Positions 1 through 8,900 of a stretch of 64,000 nt of DNA are shown here, piece after piece. The stretch is from NCBI GenBank assembly GCA_964614945.1, contig CAZTNW010000004.1, forward strand, positions 180,231 to 244,230. Reading direction: 5' to 3'. The stretch comes from CAZTNW01 sp964614945 (GTDB taxonomy: Bacteria > Caldisericota > JANLFM01). The translations under genes were made by a program, and so were the position numbers. Within the stretch, counting starts at the first letter, position 1. Each line of letters begins with the position of its first letter. Below the pieces are notes generated by a model that searched no databases, was not told the origin of the DNA, and was given only the letters and a program-made list of their open reading frames with translations.

Positions 1-47
1 TATGGTAAAAATCTTGCATTACAGCTCTATTTTTGCATCGGCTTCAG

Positions 48-76
48 TTGACAGGAGAGAAAAAATGCTCTAAATT
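48..76 (+). promoter_or_regulatory. Sigma-70 type promoter of the metG T-box transcript
   Basis: TTGACA at 48-53 and TAAATT at 71-76 are separated by 17 bp, close to the vegetative consensus. Transcription would begin near position 83, just before the first T-box helix, so spacing and context agree. Confidence 0.7.
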
Positions 77-82
77 CCTTCT

Positions 83-333
83 AATTCGGCCGTGAATGAA
101 GGGAGTACGGCGGCCTTACCGCGCAGAGAACCGGAAGAAAGGTGCGAGTTCGGTCGGGATGGACGCCGGAAATGTTTCAGGAGCCGCAGGCTGAAAGGAA
201 ATTCCGATTAAGCTTTGCCGTCCTGCCCGCGTTAAGGGTAAAACAGTGCAAGCTGTGTAAATGAGGTCGCGGAATCGCGATAAAACAGGGTGGTACCACG
301 ACAGCCCTCGTCCCTGAAAGGGGCGAGGGTTTT
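83..333 (+). promoter_or_regulatory. T-box riboswitch, methionine specific
   Basis: The leader senses uncharged tRNA(Met) and controls read-through into metG. The T-box AGGGTGGTACCACG lies at 287-300 and differs by one base from the usual AGGGTGGNACCGCG. In stem I, CGGCG (108-112) pairs with CGCCG (164-168). The internal loop below it has AGTA (104-107) on one side and GAA then ATG (172-174) on the other, so the specifier reads AUG (Met). The T in TGGT fits a tRNA discriminator A. A GC-rich hairpin (305-329) followed by TTTT (330-333) is the terminator, and its 5' arm lies just after the T-box as expected for antiterminator competition. The helix assignments are by eye. Confidence 0.9.
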
Positions 334-357
334 CCCTTCAAAAGAGAGGTGAAAGAA

Positions 358-1911
358 ATGTCCAAATTCTTCGTGACCACGCCCATTTATTACATCAACG
401 ACGAACCCCATATTGGGAATGCTTATGCGACGATTGCGGCAGATGTGCTGGCCCGTTACAAGCGAGCCAGAGGGTTTGAGGTTTTTTTCCTGACCGGTAC
501 CGATGAACACGCACAGAAAGTGGAGCGATCCGCGGAGAAAAAAGGAATGGGGACCGACGCTTTCGTCGATCAACTGGCAGCGTCCTGGAAATCTACCTGG
601 AAATTTCTGGAAATCGAGTTCGATGATTTCATCCGTACCAGTGAACCCCGACACGCGGCCGTCGTGCAGAAATTTGTGGACGAGCTCTATCGCCGGGGAG
701 ATGTCTATAAGGGCTACTACGAGGGCTGGTATTGCTACTGGGACGAAGCCTTCTTCGTGGAGGCGGACGTGAAGGGAAAGGAGTGCCCGGATTGCGGCCG
801 CGAATTGCAATGGGTGAAGGAGGAGAACTATTTTTTCCGATTATCGAAATATAACCAGCCTCTTCTTGACCATTTTCTCGCTCATCCAGATTTCGTGGAG
901 CCGAATATTCGTTACAACGAGATGATCAACATTCTCAGAAGTGGCCTTAAGGACATTTCCATCTCTCGCTCCTCCGTGAGCTGGGGCATTCCCCTGCCCT
1001 TCGATCGGGCGCATGTCGTCTATGTATGGGTGGACGCCCTGCTGAATTACATCACCGCCTCTGGCTGGCTCGATAACCCCGAGAAGTTCGCCCGCTTCTG
1101 GCCGGCTGACGTTCACCTGGTCGGAAAGGAGATCAACCGTTTCCACTCCATCATCTGGCCGGCGATGCTCATGGCAGCAGGTCTCCCTTTGCCGATAAAG
1201 GTCTTCGCTCACGGGTTCTGGACAAAGGAAGGGCAGAAGATCTCCAAATCATCCGGGAACGTGATCGATCCGGTGAAGCTCGTCCGCGACCTCTCCTTGA
1301 TCACCGGGGACGAACGGGTGGCGGTGGACGTCTTCCGCTATTTCATATTGCGGGAGGTTCCCTTCGGCGCAGATGGAGATTTCACTGATTTATCCCTGCG
1401 CAACCGTTTCTCTGCTGACTTGGCCAACGACCTCGGGAACCTGCTGAACCGCACGATCCCCCTCGTGGAAAAATACTTTGATGGGGCCATTCCTCCCGGA
1501 AAGGCGGCGGAGAACGTGGGAAAAGCGGCAGAAAATATTCGGCGGGAGGTGGAGAAGGCTTTGGATCGCCTGGCTTTTTCTGAAGCCCTCAGTCGGATAT
1601 GGAACTTTCTTGCGTCATTAAACAAATATATGGATGAAAGCGCACCCTGGCGACTGGCCCGAGCGGGGAAGGAGGGCGAGCTTGCCGATTCTCTCTACAC
1701 GATACTGGAAGGAATTCGCCTCTCAGCGCTTTTTATTGCCCCTTTTATGCCCTCTACCGCGCAGATTTTCTGGGAATCATTGGGACTTGCCGGAGCGGTG
1801 AAAGAACAGGTATGGGACAGGGAACTCAAGTGGGGAAAGCTCCTCCCGGGAGGCAGAGTGCAGAAGAGACCTCCTCTTTTCCCCAGGCCAGAGAAAGGAG
1901 AGACAAGATGA
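358..1911 (+). CDS. metG: Methionyl-tRNA synthetase, catalytic chain
   Basis: Charges tRNA(Met) with methionine in the cytoplasm. The class I signature HIGN is at residues 18-21 and KISKS at 294-298 (numbered from ATG 358). A zinc-knuckle insertion keeps CPDC near residue 143 but only one Cys in the preceding YCYW element, where the paired form would have two. An alpha-helical anticodon-binding domain fills the last third. ATG 358 is preferred over GTG 349 because AGAGAGG (343-349) then serves as ribosome binding site with normal spacing. The protein stops at 517 residues without the C-terminal EMAP-like domain, which is encoded by the next gene with an ATGA overlap. It is controlled by the upstream T-box. 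Confidence 0.95.
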   Translation: MSKFFVTTPIYYINDEPHIGNAYATIAADVLARYKRARGFEVFFLTGTDEHAQKVERSAEKKGMGTDAFVDQLAASWKSTWKFLEIEFDDFIRTSEPRHAAVVQKFVDELYRRGDVYKGYYEGWYCYWDEAFFVEADVKGKECPDCGRELQWVKEENYFFRLSKYNQPLLDHFLAHPDFVEPNIRYNEMINILRSGLKDISISRSSVSWGIPLPFDRAHVVYVWVDALLNYITASGWLDNPEKFARFWPADVHLVGKEINRFHSIIWPAMLMAAGLPLPIKVFAHGFWTKEGQKISKSSGNVIDPVKLVRDLSLITGDERVAVDVFRYFILREVPFGADGDFTDLSLRNRFSADLANDLGNLLNRTIPLVEKYFDGAIPPGKAAENVGKAAENIRREVEKALDRLAFSEALSRIWNFLASLNKYMDESAPWRLARAGKEGELADSLYTILEGIRLSALFIAPFMPSTAQIFWESLGLAGAVKEQVWDRELKWGKLLPGGRVQKRPPLFPRPEKGETR

Positions 1912-2231
1912 TCAAGCTCGAAGATTTCGCCAGAGTAGATTTGAGAGTAGGTCTGGTAGAAAGAGCGGAGAAAATCGAAGGCTCCCAGAAGCTGCTGAAG
2001 CTCCTCGTCGACTTGGGAGAAAATGGGCAGAAGACGATCGTTGCGGGCTTGGCTGGTCATTATCCCCCCGAAGATCTCGTTAATAAATTTATCATTGTTG
2101 TCGCCAATCTGGAGCCAGCTTTCCTGCGCGGTATTCGCTCCGAAGGGATGCTACTTGCGGCAGTGAAAGGGGAGCAATTGGCCCTCCTCACGCTCGACCG
2201 GAAGATAGAAGCTGGAACGAAAATCTGCTGA
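1908..2231 (+). CDS. Free-standing tRNA-binding domain (MetRS beta chain / Trbp111-like)
   Basis: A 107-residue OB-fold tRNA-binding protein of the EMAP-II/Trbp111/CsaA type. It begins with the DFARVDLRVG pattern typical of the C-terminal extension of dimeric bacterial MetRS and also carries the LEPAFLRGIRSEGMLLAA segment of that family. The ATG at 1908 overlaps the metG stop (ATGA), implying translational coupling and equal synthesis. In many Firmicutes this domain is fused to MetG. Here it is separate, as known in Aquifex, and probably acts as a dimeric tRNA-binding partner of MetG. A stand-alone CsaA chaperone is less likely given the neighbour. Confidence 0.88.
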   Translation: MIKLEDFARVDLRVGLVERAEKIEGSQKLLKLLVDLGENGQKTIVAGLAGHYPPEDLVNKFIIVVANLEPAFLRGIRSEGMLLAAVKGEQLALLTLDRKIEAGTKIC

Positions 2232-2232
2232 T

Positions 2233-3003
2233 TTGCCCCTCTTCGATACCCACACTCATTTGAATTTGCGTGACTTTTCCCCTGACGTGGAGGAGGTAAT
2301 TCACCGTGCGCAGCGAGTCGGCGTGGAGCGTTTCCTCTGTGCTGGTTTCAACTTCCGCACCTCTGCTGAAGCTGTGTCGCTGGCAGAGAAGAAAGCCTTC
2401 ATTTATGCCTCGGTGGGGGTACACCCCCACGACGCTAAAACCGTGATGGACGGCGACTACTCCTTCTTGGAAAAGCTACTCCTTTCTAAAAAGGTGGTAG
2501 CCTGGGGCGAGATTGGGCTCGATTTTTTTCGCGATCTCTCCCCCCGCCAGGTGCAGGCGATGATCTTCCGAGAGCAGATTGCCATTGCCCGCAGCCACAA
2601 GTTTCCCTTGATCATCCACGATCGAGATGCACACGGCCAGATCATCTCTATTTTGCAGGAGGAGAAAGCGGAAGAGTGCGGCGGAATTATGCACTGCTTC
2701 TCGGCCTCCTGGAGGGAGGCGAAAAAAGCCCTGGATCTCGGTTTCTTCATCTCTTTTGCAGGGAATCTGACCTATCCCTCCGCTCGCTCCATCCAGGAGG
2801 CAGCGGTAAAAATTCCCTTGGAACGCCTGCTCGTAGAGACTGACTGTCCCTATCTCAAACCATTCCCAGACAGAAGGGGAAGAAATGAACCGGCGTGCGT
2901 GCGCTCAATACTTCAATTTCTGGCAGATTTACGCGGCATGAGCGTTGAGGACCTCAGTCCCTGCCTCTGGGCAAACTCCCTGAGAGCTTTTCATCTCTCC
3001 TGA
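2233..3003 (+). CDS. tatD: TatD family metal-dependent deoxyribonuclease
   Basis: A 256-residue TIM-barrel metallohydrolase of the TatD/YcfH family, normal length. Metal ligands are visible in order: DTHTH near the N-terminus, GEIGLDF with the Glu, LIIHDRDAH, MHCFS and VETDCPYL with the final Asp. The start is TTG 2233, one base after the preceding stop. TatD genes directly after metG are a common arrangement. Family members cut DNA or RNA 3' ends and are linked to repair or RNA quality control. The exact substrate cannot be told from sequence. Confidence 0.92.
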   Translation: MPLFDTHTHLNLRDFSPDVEEVIHRAQRVGVERFLCAGFNFRTSAEAVSLAEKKAFIYASVGVHPHDAKTVMDGDYSFLEKLLLSKKVVAWGEIGLDFFRDLSPRQVQAMIFREQIAIARSHKFPLIIHDRDAHGQIISILQEEKAEECGGIMHCFSASWREAKKALDLGFFISFAGNLTYPSARSIQEAAVKIPLERLLVETDCPYLKPFPDRRGRNEPACVRSILQFLADLRGMSVEDLSPCLWANSLRAFHLS

Positions 3004-3059
3004 ACTACCTCAAAACTTTTGCAAGTGTATTCTTTTCAAACTTACGCTAAGATATAGAC

Positions 3060-3581
3060 ATGATAAGAGAGCAAGAGCACCCTCTTGTCAGACTGGCGCG
3101 AGAGACGATTTCCTCGTACCTCCACAAGGAGAACTGGAAGGATAACACTCTCGAGCTTCCCCATGATCTTCCCCCGCGGGCTGCCGTATTCGTGTCTTTG
3201 AAAAAACGGGGCCTCCTGCGCGGCTGCATAGGCACGATAGAACCCACTCAACCTACCCTGAAAGAAGAGGTGATGTGCAATGCCATCTCTTCCGCTACTA
3301 GCGACCCGCGTTTCCCTCCGCTTTCGCTGGAGGAAATCCCCGAGCTCGAGATCTCCGTTGATATACTCGGCGTGCCGGAACCAGTGCTCGATTTGAGCCA
3401 GCTGGACCCGAAGAGATACGGGGTGATTGTGGAGAGTGGATTCAGACGGGGCCTCCTGCTTCCTGATCTGAAGGGGGTGGATTCCGTGGAAAGCCAGCTG
3501 GAGATAGCCAGGGGAAAGGCAGGATTCTCGCAAACTGAGAGGGTAAAAGTCTACCGTTTTGAAGTAAAACGATATCGTTGA
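3060..3581 (+). CDS. amrA: AMMECR1 domain protein (AmmeMemoRadiSam protein A)
   Basis: A 173-residue AMMECR1-family protein with the hallmark LRGCIGT motif near residue 56 and the family features SDPRFPPL and ISVDIL. AMMECR1, Memo and an AmrS-type radical SAM protein form a conserved but biochemically unclear trio. An AmrS gene is present far away at 31667-32719 and no Memo gene is in the window. The ATG at 3060 has no recognisable Shine-Dalgarno sequence. TAAGAT at 3048-3053 could be a -10 box that would place transcription start at the ATG, but no good -35 accompanies it. Confidence 0.88.
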   Translation: MIREQEHPLVRLARETISSYLHKENWKDNTLELPHDLPPRAAVFVSLKKRGLLRGCIGTIEPTQPTLKEEVMCNAISSATSDPRFPPLSLEEIPELEISVDILGVPEPVLDLSQLDPKRYGVIVESGFRRGLLLPDLKGVDSVESQLEIARGKAGFSQTERVKVYRFEVKRYR

Positions 3582-3602
3582 TGAATATCGGAAAGGAAAG
3601 CG

Positions 3603-4091
3603 ATGCCTATCCGGGAAAAAACATCCAAAGAAGGCGCAGAAAAGCTCAACCCGCGGCTGAAAGAAATCCTTGAACGACATAAGGGTCAGGGAGGAGCCCT
3701 GATTCCTGTTCTGCAAGAAGCGCAGGGGGCGCTCGGCTATCTCTCGCAGGAAACGCTGCAGGCCATTGCCTTAAATCTGAACATCCCAGCGAGCCAGGTC
3801 TACGGCGTAGTCACCTTTTACACCCAGTTTCGCCTGAAACCGGTCGGCCATCATCTCATCCGTGTCTGTCACGGCACGGCCTGTCACGTGAGTGGCGCAG
3901 AGGCCATTGGTGAGGCCTTGAAAGAGGAGTTGCAGGTAGAAGATGGGGAAACCACCGCGGACGGGAAATACACACTGGATTCGGTGGCTTGCCTGGGGTG
4001 TTGTAGCCTGGCCCCTGTGATCATGGTTGACGAGGAAGCCTATGGCCGGTTGACGCCGGAAGCTGCGAGGAAGATCGTGCGCAATGGCTGA
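3603..4091 (+). CDS. NuoE-like thioredoxin-fold [2Fe-2S] subunit of a bifurcating oxidoreductase
   Basis: A 162-residue homologue of NuoE/HndA/HydC. The four cluster ligands have family spacing: C89-x4-C94 (CHGTAC) and C130-x3-C134 (CLGCC). It would carry one [2Fe-2S] cluster next to the NuoF-like flavoprotein encoded immediately downstream. The two genes overlap by 8 nt. A strong ribosome site, GGAAAGGAAAG, precedes ATG 3603. It is the first gene of a redox operon that runs to 13161. No membrane Nuo subunits are nearby, so this belongs to a soluble NADH-linked complex rather than complex I. Confidence 0.9.
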   Translation: MPIREKTSKEGAEKLNPRLKEILERHKGQGGALIPVLQEAQGALGYLSQETLQAIALNLNIPASQVYGVVTFYTQFRLKPVGHHLIRVCHGTACHVSGAEAIGEALKEELQVEDGETTADGKYTLDSVACLGCCSLAPVIMVDEEAYGRLTPEAARKIVRNG

Positions 4092-5925
4092 TATCTCTGA
4101 GGCGATGGAAGGGAGAAAAGAAAATGTTCCCGGGAAGGGAACGCCCGGACGGAATGACTTCAAGATCGTAGTTGGTTTAGGAAGCTGTGGTATCGCCGCC
4201 GGGGGACGCAAGGTTTACTCAGCCCTGCAGGATCTGCTGCCGGGCTTGAATTTCCATATAGAGCTCTCTGAGACAGGTTGCGTGGGTATGTGTTACCGGG
4301 AAGTTCTCCTCGACCTGATTGATCGGGAAGGAAGGGTCTTCAGGTACGGGAATATGACCCCTGATCGTCTGCCCCGATTTATCGATATGCACTTGCGGAA
4401 GGGAGAGCCAGTAGAGGAGTGGCTTGTTGTTTCTCCGGACCGAGCGCTCCCCGACGACAGTTTTTTTAAAAAGCAGAAAAGGATTGTGCTGCGCAACTGC
4501 GGAGTCATCAACCCGGAAAACATAAAAGAATACATGGAGCGGGGAGGGTACGCAGCCCTGGAGAAAGTTCTCAAATCCATGACGCCGGAAGAGGTGATTC
4601 AGCAGGTGACAAATTCCGGCCTGCGCGGCAGGGGAGGGGCGGGTTTTCCCGCCGGCAGGAAGTGGCAGTTCGCCAGGACGGCGAGAGAGAGCAAAAAGTA
4701 TGTAATCTGTAACGGAGATGAGGGAGACCCCGGAGCTTTTATGGATAGAAGTGTACTGGAGGGAGATCCGCACAGCGTGCTCGAGGGGATGCTCATCGCC
4801 GGATACGCGATTGGTGCCGACGAGGGCTACCTCTACGTGCGTGCGGAGTACCCGCTGGCGGTAAAGAGGATCCGATTGGCCATGGAGGAAGCCGAAAAGC
4901 GCAATCTATTGGGAAGAGACATCTTAGGAAGCGACTTCTCCCTGGAGCTCCATATCAAGGAAGGTGCCGGGGCTTTCGTCTGCGGAGAGGAGACTGCCCT
5001 GATGGCATCAATAGAAGGAAAGCGGGGTATGCCCCGCTTGCGACCGCCTTTTCCGGCAACGTCCGGATTGTGGGGCAAACCCACGAACATCAACAACGTG
5101 GAGACATACGCCAACGTCCCCTGGATTATTCTTAACGGTGCAGAGGCCTTCTCCAGCTTGGGCACAGATAAAAGCAAGGGAACTAAGGTCTTTGCCCTGG
5201 CAGGCAAGGTGGTGCGGGGAGGACTGGTGGAGGTGCCGATGGGGCTGACCATCCGGGAAGTGATCGAAGAAATAGGCGGAGGGATCAAGGACAGGAGACA
5301 ATTCAAAGCGGTGCAGATGGGCGGTCCCTCCGGAGGTTGTATCCCGGCGACGCTTTCCGACACTACGATCGATTACGAATCCGTCACTCAAACCGGCGCC
5401 ATCATGGGGTCTGGGGGGATGGTCGTTTTAGACGACAGGGCCTGCATGGTCGAAGTAGCGCGGTTCTTTCTCGATTTCACCCAGAAGGAATCGTGCGGCA
5501 AATGCACTTTCTGTCGCATCGGGACGAAGCGGATGCTGGAAATACTCACTCGCATCACCCAGGGAGAGGGAAAAGAGGGGGACATCGAGATGCTCCTTGA
5601 GCTGAGCGAGAAAATTAAGACCTCCTCGCTCTGCGCTCTGGGGCAAACTGCACCCAACCCGGTCCTTACGACCATCAGATATTTCCGGGATGAGTACGAA
5701 GCGCACATTAAGGAGAAGCATTGCCCGGCTCACTACTGCAAAAATTTGCTGGTTTACGAAATAGACGATGAGCTCTGCACGGGTTGCACGGCCTGCGCAC
5801 GGATCTGTCCGACCCAGGCCATTTCCGGCGAAGTGCGCAAAGCTCACTCCATCGACCAGGAAAAGTGTATTAAGTGCGGATCCTGTGTGGCCAAATGTCG
5901 CTTTAATGCGATCAAGGTAAGGTAG
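4084..5925 (+). CDS. NuoF-like NADH-binding flavoprotein subunit (HydB/HndC/StnB type)
   Basis: A 613-residue FMN/NAD(H) subunit. The order is an N-terminal thioredoxin-like [2Fe-2S] domain with Cys pairs in GSCG and TGCVGMC; the FMN/NADH core with GRGGAGFPAGRKW near residue 180; the SLBB region; a [4Fe-4S] ligand set ESCGKCTFCRIGT plus a later SLCALG; and a C-terminal 2x[4Fe-4S] ferredoxin with CTGCTACARIC and CIKCGSCVAKC. This architecture matches HydB of bifurcating hydrogenases and StnB of Stn-type transhydrogenases, and is longer than NuoF of complex I. No [FeFe]-hydrogenase gene follows. The partner is the 1155-residue protein 4 nt downstream, so the complex probably exchanges electrons between NADH and NADP(H) or ferredoxin. 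Confidence 0.92.
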   Translation: MADISEAMEGRKENVPGKGTPGRNDFKIVVGLGSCGIAAGGRKVYSALQDLLPGLNFHIELSETGCVGMCYREVLLDLIDREGRVFRYGNMTPDRLPRFIDMHLRKGEPVEEWLVVSPDRALPDDSFFKKQKRIVLRNCGVINPENIKEYMERGGYAALEKVLKSMTPEEVIQQVTNSGLRGRGGAGFPAGRKWQFARTARESKKYVICNGDEGDPGAFMDRSVLEGDPHSVLEGMLIAGYAIGADEGYLYVRAEYPLAVKRIRLAMEEAEKRNLLGRDILGSDFSLELHIKEGAGAFVCGEETALMASIEGKRGMPRLRPPFPATSGLWGKPTNINNVETYANVPWIILNGAEAFSSLGTDKSKGTKVFALAGKVVRGGLVEVPMGLTIREVIEEIGGGIKDRRQFKAVQMGGPSGGCIPATLSDTTIDYESVTQTGAIMGSGGMVVLDDRACMVEVARFFLDFTQKESCGKCTFCRIGTKRMLEILTRITQGEGKEGDIEMLLELSEKIKTSSLCALGQTAPNPVLTTIRYFRDEYEAHIKEKHCPAHYCKNLLVYEIDDELCTGCTACARICPTQAISGEVRKAHSIDQEKCIKCGSCVAKCRFNAIKVR

Positions 5926-5929
5926 TAGA

Positions 5930-8900
5930 ATGCGAATCAAGATCACGCTGAACGGAAAGCCGGTTGTCTGCGACTCCTCTCAGACTATTTTGGAAGTGGC
6001 CCAGAGCCAGGGAGTTTCGCTCCCCACGCTCTGCCATGACGAGAAACTGGAGCCTTTCGGTTCCTGCTGGGTCTGCCTGGTGGAGGTAAAGGGGGCCAGA
6101 GGATTCATTCCCTCCTGCGCCACAAAAGCCGTGGATGGGATGGTTGTGGATACGGAGAACGAGCGAATACTGGCGGCGAGGAGGATGGCTCTCGAGCTCC
6201 TGCTTTCCAATCACTTCGGTGACTGCATTGGCCCCTGTCAGGATACATGCCCTGCCCGCTGCGACGCTCAGGGTTACATTGCCCTTACCGCCAACGGACA
6301 GGAGGAGGAGGCCATCCGCCTGATCAAGCAGACCCTGCCCCTGCCGGCCTCCCTCGGCCGCGTCTGTCCTCACCCCTGCGAAGACGAATGCCGGAGAAAT
6401 TTAGTGGATGAGCCTGTTGCCATCTGCGCGATCAAGCGGCATGTCGCCGACTTGGATTTAAGGAGCGCCCGTCCCTATCTCCCCCCCGTTGAGGAGGAAA
6501 CAGGAAAGAAGGTTGTGGTGGTGGGAGGGGGTCCGGCCGGACTCACAGCAGCTTACTACCTCAGGCAAAAAGGGCACCAGGTGACGATCTTGGAGGCGCT
6601 ACCCCGCTTAGGTGGTTGGTTGCGCTACGGAATTCCGGAATACCGCCTGCCCAAGTCCGTCCTGGATAAGGAAATCTCCACGATTACGGCATTAGGGGTC
6701 GAGATAAAGACTAATACGCGTCTGGGAAAGGAAGTAACCCTGGCCGAGCTCAGGAGGAAGTACAATGCCGTATTTCTGGGAATCGGAGCGCACGCTTCCG
6801 TGAGGATGGGCTTGGAAGGGGAGGAAATCCCCGGGGTGATCGCCGGGATCGATTTTTTGAAGGGCCTGGCCTTGGGAGAGAAAGTGTCCCTGGGGAAGAC
6901 AGTCGCCGTTATCGGCGGAGGCAATACGGCCATCGATGCCGCCCGTTCCTCCCTGCGCCTCGGCGCGGAGAGGGTCACTATCTTTTATCGGCGTACTGCC
7001 CACGAAATGCCCGCTAACCCGATGGAAGTGGAAGAAGCGAAAAAAGAGGGTATCCAGTTCGAGTTCCTCACCGCTCCCAGTAAGGTACTGACCTGCACTT
7101 TGGGGACAACGGGGGGATTGGTCTGCCAGAGAATGGAGCTTGGCGCTCCCGACGCCTCCGGCAGAAGGCGCCCCATCCCCGTCCCTGGCTCGGAGTTCCA
7201 GATTGAGGCGGACACGGTTATCAGTTGCATCGGACAGAATCCTGATCTGAGCGGAATCGATGAGGATCAGGAATTAAAAATTTCTCGCTGGGGAACGATA
7301 GCAACTGAGGAGGAAAGCGGGGCGACCTCCCTCGAGGGCGTCTTCGCCGCTGGGGATTCAGTAACCGGCCCTGCCACTGTTGTGGAAGCCATCGGGGGGG
7401 CGCGGAAAGCCGTCGAAGCCATTCACAGCTACCTCATGGAGGGAAAAGTGGGAGAAGAGATAAAGGAGTTCAATCTTTCCAAGGGCAAGCTCAAGGAAGT
7501 CTCCCCCGAGCTCTACGCGCATGTGGAGAGGAAACCGCGAGGACGCATGCCCATGCTTCCTGAGACTGAGAGGAAAGACTTTGCCGAGGTGGAATTGGGC
7601 TTCAGCTCGAAAGTCGCCAGAGACGAAAGCATCCGCTGCCTGGAGTGTGGCTGCGCCGACGTGGTTGAATGCAGACTGAAAGAATATTCCAGCAGATATG
7701 AGGCGATAGCCCGACGCTTTCTCGGGGAGATAAAGAAGCACCCAATCGATCAGAGCCACCCCTATATAGAGCGTGATCCCAACAAGTGCGTGATGTGCGG
7801 GCGTTGCATTCGTATCTGCGCGGAGGTAGTGGGAGCCGCCGCCTTGGGGTTTGTCTATCGAGGCTTCAACGTTATCATGGCCCCCTCTCTGGAGCAACCG
7901 TTGCCGGAGACCACCTGCGTCTCCTGTGGGGCCTGTATTGAGGCCTGTCCCGTGGGCGCCTTGAGCGAAAGGATCAGGCATTTACCCAGGTATCCTCATC
8001 TGGCGATGGATGAAAAGCCGGCTATCTGTACTTATTGCGGCGTCGGTTGCGGGCTGATTTTTAACACGAAGGGCGGAAAAATCTTTAAAATAACCGGAGA
8101 TCGCCGGAGCCCGGTGAACTATGGCGCCCTCTGCTTCAAAGGAAAATTCGGTTTCGAGTTCATTCAATCCGAGGAGAGATTACGCAAGCCGCTCGTGCGG
8201 AAGAGAGGCAAACTGAGAGCAGCCTCTTGGGATGAAGCTCTGAGCGAGGTCAATCTTGTTCTCGAGAGAGTTTTAAGTGACTTCGGCCCGGAATCTGTCG
8301 CAGTTTTCGCTTCCGGCCATTCGACGAATGAAGAGCTGGAGATACTGCGCCTGTGGGGAAACAAACTAGGTATTGGCCGATTCTCCAGTTTTCAATACGC
8401 GGCGAGTCGCCCTCTCGCTGTATTTTCATCCGTGGTCGGCCACAGTTTCGGGAGATCGTACGAGGATCTTGGAAAAACCGGACACGTCGTCCTGATCGGG
8501 TCTGATCCTTACGAAGAGCACCCTGTTTTAAGCCAGCGGATCCGCCAAACCGCAGAGAGGGGAGCCAGGCTCACCATCCTCAACGAGCGACCGACGAAAC
8601 TTGGGGAGATTGCTCAGAAGGAGCTGCTCCTCAAAAAAGGCGGCCTGTGCTGGGCCCTGAACGGACTGTTGAAGATATCTTTAGAGAGGGAGGAAGCGAG
8701 AGCGGCGGATTGGCAGCGCTTGAAGCGGTGGCTCGAGAAAATTACCTTTTCCGCTATTGAGGAAAAAAGCGGACTTGACCGTCAGGCCCTGAATCTTCTC
8801 TTCGAGGGGATTGATCGCTCAGGTTTGTTCGTTTTTAATGCCGACCAGATCGATGAGACCTCTGCTCTTGCCCTGGGGGACCTTCTCCTTGACCTCCAGA

